Below are positions 60,785 to 64,000 of a DNA stretch of 64,000 nucleotides, piece after piece. A model generated the notes under the pieces. The model was given only the letters and a program-made list of their open reading frames with translations, was not told the DNA's origin and made no database searches. Source of the DNA: Saccharospirillum impatiens DSM 12546 (GTDB taxonomy: Bacteria > Pseudomonadota > Gammaproteobacteria > Pseudomonadales > Natronospirillaceae); contig NZ_KE384061.1 of the NCBI RefSeq assembly GCF_000423605.1, positions 30,322-94,321 on the forward strand, given 5' to 3'. The translations under genes were made by a program, and so were the position numbers. Position 1 is the first letter of the stretch, and each line of letters opens with the position of its first letter.

Positions 60785-62530
60785 ATGTCTGTACTGCACA
60801 ACAACTCAGTAGATCGCATCTCGGTGTTAGCCGCGCCAGATGAGGGGTTGTTGCGTTTTCTGGATTATATGGACGAACAAATGCTGGCTTTCGAGTCCGC
60901 TCATTCACTGTTCAAACCCAATGCCCACATGCGTATGTGCGTCGAGCTCCTGAGACGCCATTTCCAGGGCAAGGTCACCTCTCCAACACTGCTCATTGAC
61001 GTCAGTGGGGTTCCCTACGCTACTGCGACGCGTCGGTTGAATGAACTGGTTGATACGGGTCTGATTAATCGCAGAGCGCGCCACAAGAGCGAAAGGAGCT
61101 TTACACTTCACCCCAGTGATCAGTTGCTGACCCTGTGGATTCAGATGGCCAAAGACAACGTTCTGCTGATCAACGACACGGTGAATCAGACCGAACATAA
61201 GGATGAACCCGACGATCGGTTCTATGGCAGCGCCTACTACAGCGAGAGCCTGGGACCTCCACTCAATGTACTGAGCACCCCCCTTTCACTGGCCGGTGGC
61301 CTGAGAATGCTGTCTCACAGTGATCCGACGTTCATGATCATGAACAGCCTCAAACGCCATTTTGAACTCATTGTCGGCTGCCCTATTCATCAACGCTCCT
61401 ATTCACTGGACAAACTTTATGATGAAGCCGTCGAAAATTCCGGTCGGGACAAGAGCAGCTACGACCTGGTGGCGGTCAACTTCCCCTGGATCGGTGAATT
61501 TGCCGAGCGAGGCATGTTGCTGCCGCTTGATACATTGATCGACATCGAAGCACTGAGCCCGACCGACTTTCACGCAGCCAGTTGGAGGGCGTCTCAGTGG
61601 GGTGGTCGTTGCTACGGTATCCCCGTAGAAACAACCTGTGAAGTATTGATGTACCGAACAGACTTGTTCGCTCAACAGGGCATAGAGCCGCCTTCTACTA
61701 TTGAGGAACTGTTATCGGCTGCCAGGAAACTGCACAAACCTGAGAAACAAATTTACGGTATCGCCTGGAACGGGGCTAGAGGGACGGCATTAAGCCATAC
61801 GTTCATGATGGCTATGGCTGACTTTGGTCAGCCTATTATTGATTTGGACCCCGACGGAGAAGAGTTTTCCATTGCCGGGCTGGGCAGTCACAAATATCGA
61901 TCAATGATCGATTCAGACGCAGGCATGTCTGCCGCAAAATTTTTGCTTGAACTCGTTAAGTATTCTCCCCCGGGCATTCTAACCATGTCGTGGTACGAGC
62001 GGACAAAGAGCTACGCCCAGGGTCAGGTAGCAATGGCCTACAGCTTTTCCCAGATGACACCGTATTTCGAGTATGACGATAACTCGCCAGCCAAGGATAA
62101 CACCGGATTCATTCCTCACCCCGCCGGTTCGGGCAAGAAACCGATATCACCGCTGGGGGGCTTCATACTGGGTATCCCGAGCAACTTGACTGAACGACGG
62201 GTTGAAGAGGCTGCCATTGCGCTCGAGACTTTCACATCGAAACGGGCTCAAAGCCTGTACGTAAAGAACGGTAGCCGCGGTTGCTCCCGGTATTCGGCAA
62301 GCGAAGATCCGAGCATTCGCATTAACTCACCGGTCTTTGATGCAATAGATCAATTGGCCATGCAAGACCAGCTTCAGGCATGGCCAAGACCCCCGACTCC
62401 CGAGTTTGGAGCGATCACCCAATTCTGTGGCGTCGTGTTACACGAAATGCTACGGGGAGTGATCACACCGGAAGAAGCGCTAACGCGCGCTCACGAAGGT
62501 GTTCAAAAACTCATACAAAACTGGCAATAA
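60785..62530 (+). CDS. Transcriptional regulator: winged HTH fused to a family-1 solute-binding domain
   Basis: 581 residues. N-terminal wHTH (~40-120): LLIDVSGVPYATATRRLNELVDTGLINRRARHKSERSFTLHPSD, MarR/IclR-like. C-terminal domain (~165-575) has the family-1 extracellular solute-binding fold: YDLVAVNFPWIGEFAERGMLLPLDTL, CYGIPVETTCEVLMYRTDLFAQQGIEPPSTIEELL, GQVAMAYSFSQMTPYFE, SPLGGFILGIPS. No signal peptide, so it works in the cytoplasm. The layout recalls SgrR, which uses a different binding-protein class. GGAG lies 9 nt upstream of the ATG. It probably senses the imported substrate and controls the divergent operon. Confidence 0.85.
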   Translation: MSVLHNNSVDRISVLAAPDEGLLRFLDYMDEQMLAFESAHSLFKPNAHMRMCVELLRRHFQGKVTSPTLLIDVSGVPYATATRRLNELVDTGLINRRARHKSERSFTLHPSDQLLTLWIQMAKDNVLLINDTVNQTEHKDEPDDRFYGSAYYSESLGPPLNVLSTPLSLAGGLRMLSHSDPTFMIMNSLKRHFELIVGCPIHQRSYSLDKLYDEAVENSGRDKSSYDLVAVNFPWIGEFAERGMLLPLDTLIDIEALSPTDFHAASWRASQWGGRCYGIPVETTCEVLMYRTDLFAQQGIEPPSTIEELLSAARKLHKPEKQIYGIAWNGARGTALSHTFMMAMADFGQPIIDLDPDGEEFSIAGLGSHKYRSMIDSDAGMSAAKFLLELVKYSPPGILTMSWYERTKSYAQGQVAMAYSFSQMTPYFEYDDNSPAKDNTGFIPHPAGSGKKPISPLGGFILGIPSNLTERRVEEAAIALETFTSKRAQSLYVKNGSRGCSRYSASEDPSIRINSPVFDAIDQLAMQDQLQAWPRPPTPEFGAITQFCGVVLHEMLRGVITPEEALTRAHEGVQKLIQNWQ

Positions 62531-62550
62531 CAATAAAATTGGAGAGAAAA

Positions 62551-63360
62551 ATGGATCCTAAGAGATTGTCTGGAAAAAACATCGTAATCACAGGTGCAGC
62601 GCAGGGCATGGGTGCCGCAAACGCAATGTACTTCGCCGCACAGGGCGCTAATGTGGTGCTTGGCGACTTGAATCTGGATGGAGCGAAAGCCGTAGCTGAC
62701 AGCATTAACGCGGCCGGTGTTGGTAAAGCCGTCGCGGTTGCCATGAACGTCACCAAGCGCGAAGACCACACAAAGGCTGTACAGGCCTGCGTCGACGCTT
62801 TCGGCTCCATCAATGTTTACCTGAACAATGCGGGTGTGAACAAGCCTAAAATGCTTCTGGACATCGATGATGAGAACTGGGATCTGATCATGAACGTCAA
62901 TGCCAAAGGTACGCTCTATGGCATGCAAGAGGCGACCAAGCAAATGATCAAACAAGGCCCCATGGAAGACCATCCGTACAAGATCATTAACGTAGGCAGC
63001 ATTCTATCAAGGGCCGCTTTCCTCGACGTCATTCCCTACTCTTGTTCCAAGCATGCCGTACTGGCCATGATCACAGGCGGCGCAAAAGCATTGTGGGAAC
63101 ACAACATCACCGTCAATGGTTATGGCCCGGGTGTGGTGAAAACCGAGCTGTGGGAACAGCTGGACAAAGACCTCGTCGAAATCGGAATGTTTGAAAAGGA
63201 AGGTCAGTCAATGGACCACCTGGCTGAAACCATGATCCTAATGAAAAAACTGTCGACACCTGACGATGTCATTGGCACCGCCGCATTCCTGTGCTCGCAC
63301 GAAAGTGACTACATGACTGGTCAACTGCTCATGATCGATGGCGGCATCATCATGCAGTAA
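62551..63360 (+). CDS. SDR-family NAD(P)-dependent dehydrogenase
   Basis: 269 residues. VITGAAQGMGAANAMYFAAQGANVVLGDL (NAD-type Asp after the second strand), NNAGVNKP, catalytic Ser in VGSILSRA and Tyr-x3-Lys in YSCSKHAV. ATG at 62551 has GGAGAG upstream. It lies 20 bp after the regulator gene and is probably co-transcribed; it likely oxidises a polyol or sugar alcohol. Confidence 0.93.
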   Translation: MDPKRLSGKNIVITGAAQGMGAANAMYFAAQGANVVLGDLNLDGAKAVADSINAAGVGKAVAVAMNVTKREDHTKAVQACVDAFGSINVYLNNAGVNKPKMLLDIDDENWDLIMNVNAKGTLYGMQEATKQMIKQGPMEDHPYKIINVGSILSRAAFLDVIPYSCSKHAVLAMITGGAKALWEHNITVNGYGPGVVKTELWEQLDKDLVEIGMFEKEGQSMDHLAETMILMKKLSTPDDVIGTAAFLCSHESDYMTGQLLMIDGGIIMQ

Positions 63361-63575
63361 TGCAATACGGCCTGAAACGCAGTGTCAGGGATAGCTATGT
63401 GGTCGGAATGGTTGTTTGGTCGGAAGGGTTATCCGGACAACCACTACCCCATTGTTCGACGATTAAAAGCGCTGCGTTTCAGCCGACTGGCCCACTGTAT
63501 TTGCCCTCAATTTTCGCCAAGCTTAGCGTGCTGGCCAATGTTAAAGGGCTGCTAAGCCATACTAAGAGGTTTGCA
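63361..63575. other. Intergenic region with an 11-bp inverted repeat and a short direct repeat
   Basis: CTGAAACGCAG (63372-63382) and CTGCGTTTCAG (63472-63482) are complementary, 89 bp apart. TGGTCGGAA occurs twice (63400-63408 and 63417-63425). They could be regulator sites for the following E1 gene. No ORF is supported. Confidence 0.4.
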
Positions 63576-64000
63576 ATGAATAAATCGAAAACGAAATTGA
63601 GTGCTGACGATGCATTACGCATGTTTCGACAAATGGTTCGTATTAGAACCTTTGAGAACAATGCGAACCAGCTTTACCTGTCGGCGAAAATGCCTGGCCT
63701 GACTCACATGTACTCTGGCGAAGAAGCCGTCGCGGTTGGTATCTGTGAAGCCCTGTTGCCCACCGACAAGATTACCTCCACGCACCGGGGCCATGGCCAC
63801 TGTGTTGCAAAGGGCGCTGACTTCAAGGCCATGTTCTGCGAATTACTGGGCCGTGAAGAGGGCTATTGCCGTGGCAAGGGCGGCTCCATGCACATTGCAG
63901 ATCAGTCAAACGGTAATTTGGGCGCCAATGCGATTGTCGGCGGCTCCATGGGTATCGCCACTGGCGCTGCCTTGACAGCCAAACTGAAGAAAACCGGCGG
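63576..64000 (+). CDS. Thiamine-diphosphate E1-alpha dehydrogenase subunit (acetoin/pyruvate type), truncated by window
   Basis: 141 residues are present; the gene runs off the right edge. FRQMVRIRTFENNANQLYLSAKMPGLTHMYSGEEAVAVGI, STHRGHGHCVAKGADFKAMFCELLGREEGYCRGKGGSMH and NGNLGANAIVGGSMGIATGAAL are E1-alpha motifs leading to the ThDP-binding region. It resembles AcoA of acetoin dehydrogenase; pyruvate or another 2-oxo-acid dehydrogenase E1 is equally possible without the rest of the operon. Confidence 0.88.
   Translation, partial: MNKSKTKLSADDALRMFRQMVRIRTFENNANQLYLSAKMPGLTHMYSGEEAVAVGICEALLPTDKITSTHRGHGHCVAKGADFKAMFCELLGREEGYCRGKGGSMHIADQSNGNLGANAIVGGSMGIATGAALTAKLKKTG

Noticed and set aside
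62380-62550. Longer start for the SDR dehydrogenase at 62380
   Set aside because: It would overlap the regulator gene by 150 bp; the ATG at 62551 has a good ribosome site and the SDR fold begins there.

Overview
The window looks like chromosomal DNA of a marine or halophilic gammaproteobacterium. The evidence is the protein families (FlgP/FlgT flagellar ring proteins, TesB, UbiX, NnrS/NsrR, OpgGH, DUF2058, DUF533), moderately high GC with visibly AT-richer islands, and gammaproteobacterial regulatory motifs (CRP, LexA, NsrR, IHF). An Oceanospirillales-type genome such as Saccharospirillum or a relative would fit, but that is a guess from gene content only.

Layout. (1) 1-9.8 kb: leftward type I-E CRISPR-Cas locus (cas3-cse1-cse2-cas7-cas5-cas6e-cas1-cas2), with the leader and first repeat at the extreme left edge and the array continuing outside. 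A WYL-domain regulator sits directly upstream of cas3. (2) 9.9-14.0 kb: flgP/flgT, then a TraF-like outer-membrane protein behind a perfect CRP site. (3) 14-29 kb: housekeeping genes (cca, pteridine reductase, ubiX, tesB, AlkB-like, HD-GYP, DUF2058, M42 peptidase) interrupted at 17.4-19.5 kb by an AT-rich type II restriction-modification pair with a LexA-like box upstream. (4) 28-40 kb: LysR/DUF1127, DEAD-box helicase, DUF533, a transporter, a FAD oxidase, an NsrR-controlled nitric-oxide block (SirB2-like, nnrS, small membrane protein, nsrR), a GH13 glucosidase and a MarR regulator. (5) 40.3-49.3 kb: an unusual cluster that joins GTP-derived pterin/flavin-type enzymes (GTP cyclohydrolase II, a stand-alone RibD-type reductase, a BchC-like dehydrogenase, a PTPS homologue) to lipid and glycan genes (CDP-alcohol phosphatidyltransferase, flippase-like protein, glycosyltransferase, two methyltransferases, membrane sulfatase). 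(6) 49.5-53.7 kb: opgGH and a cytochrome b561. (7) 54-64 kb: a catabolic island with a leftward RbsABC-type sugar ABC operon ending in an M24-family protein and a cysteine-less FmdB-like protein. It is divergent from a wHTH/solute-binding-domain regulator, an SDR dehydrogenase and the start of a thiamine-diphosphate E1-alpha dehydrogenase gene that runs off the window.

Four copies of a ~110-120 bp intergenic palindrome (about 14.1, 28.1, 28.3 and 31.2 kb) share a conserved core. Their long outer arms differ from copy to copy but stay self-complementary, which looks like covariation in a structured or mobile element.

The features most worth following are this palindrome family, the pterin/lipid cluster with its Cys-to-Glu PTPS, the transcription factor fused to a solute-binding domain with its twin-palindrome operator, and the LexA-like box at the R-M promoter. 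All functional statements come from reading sequence motifs; no database search was possible.
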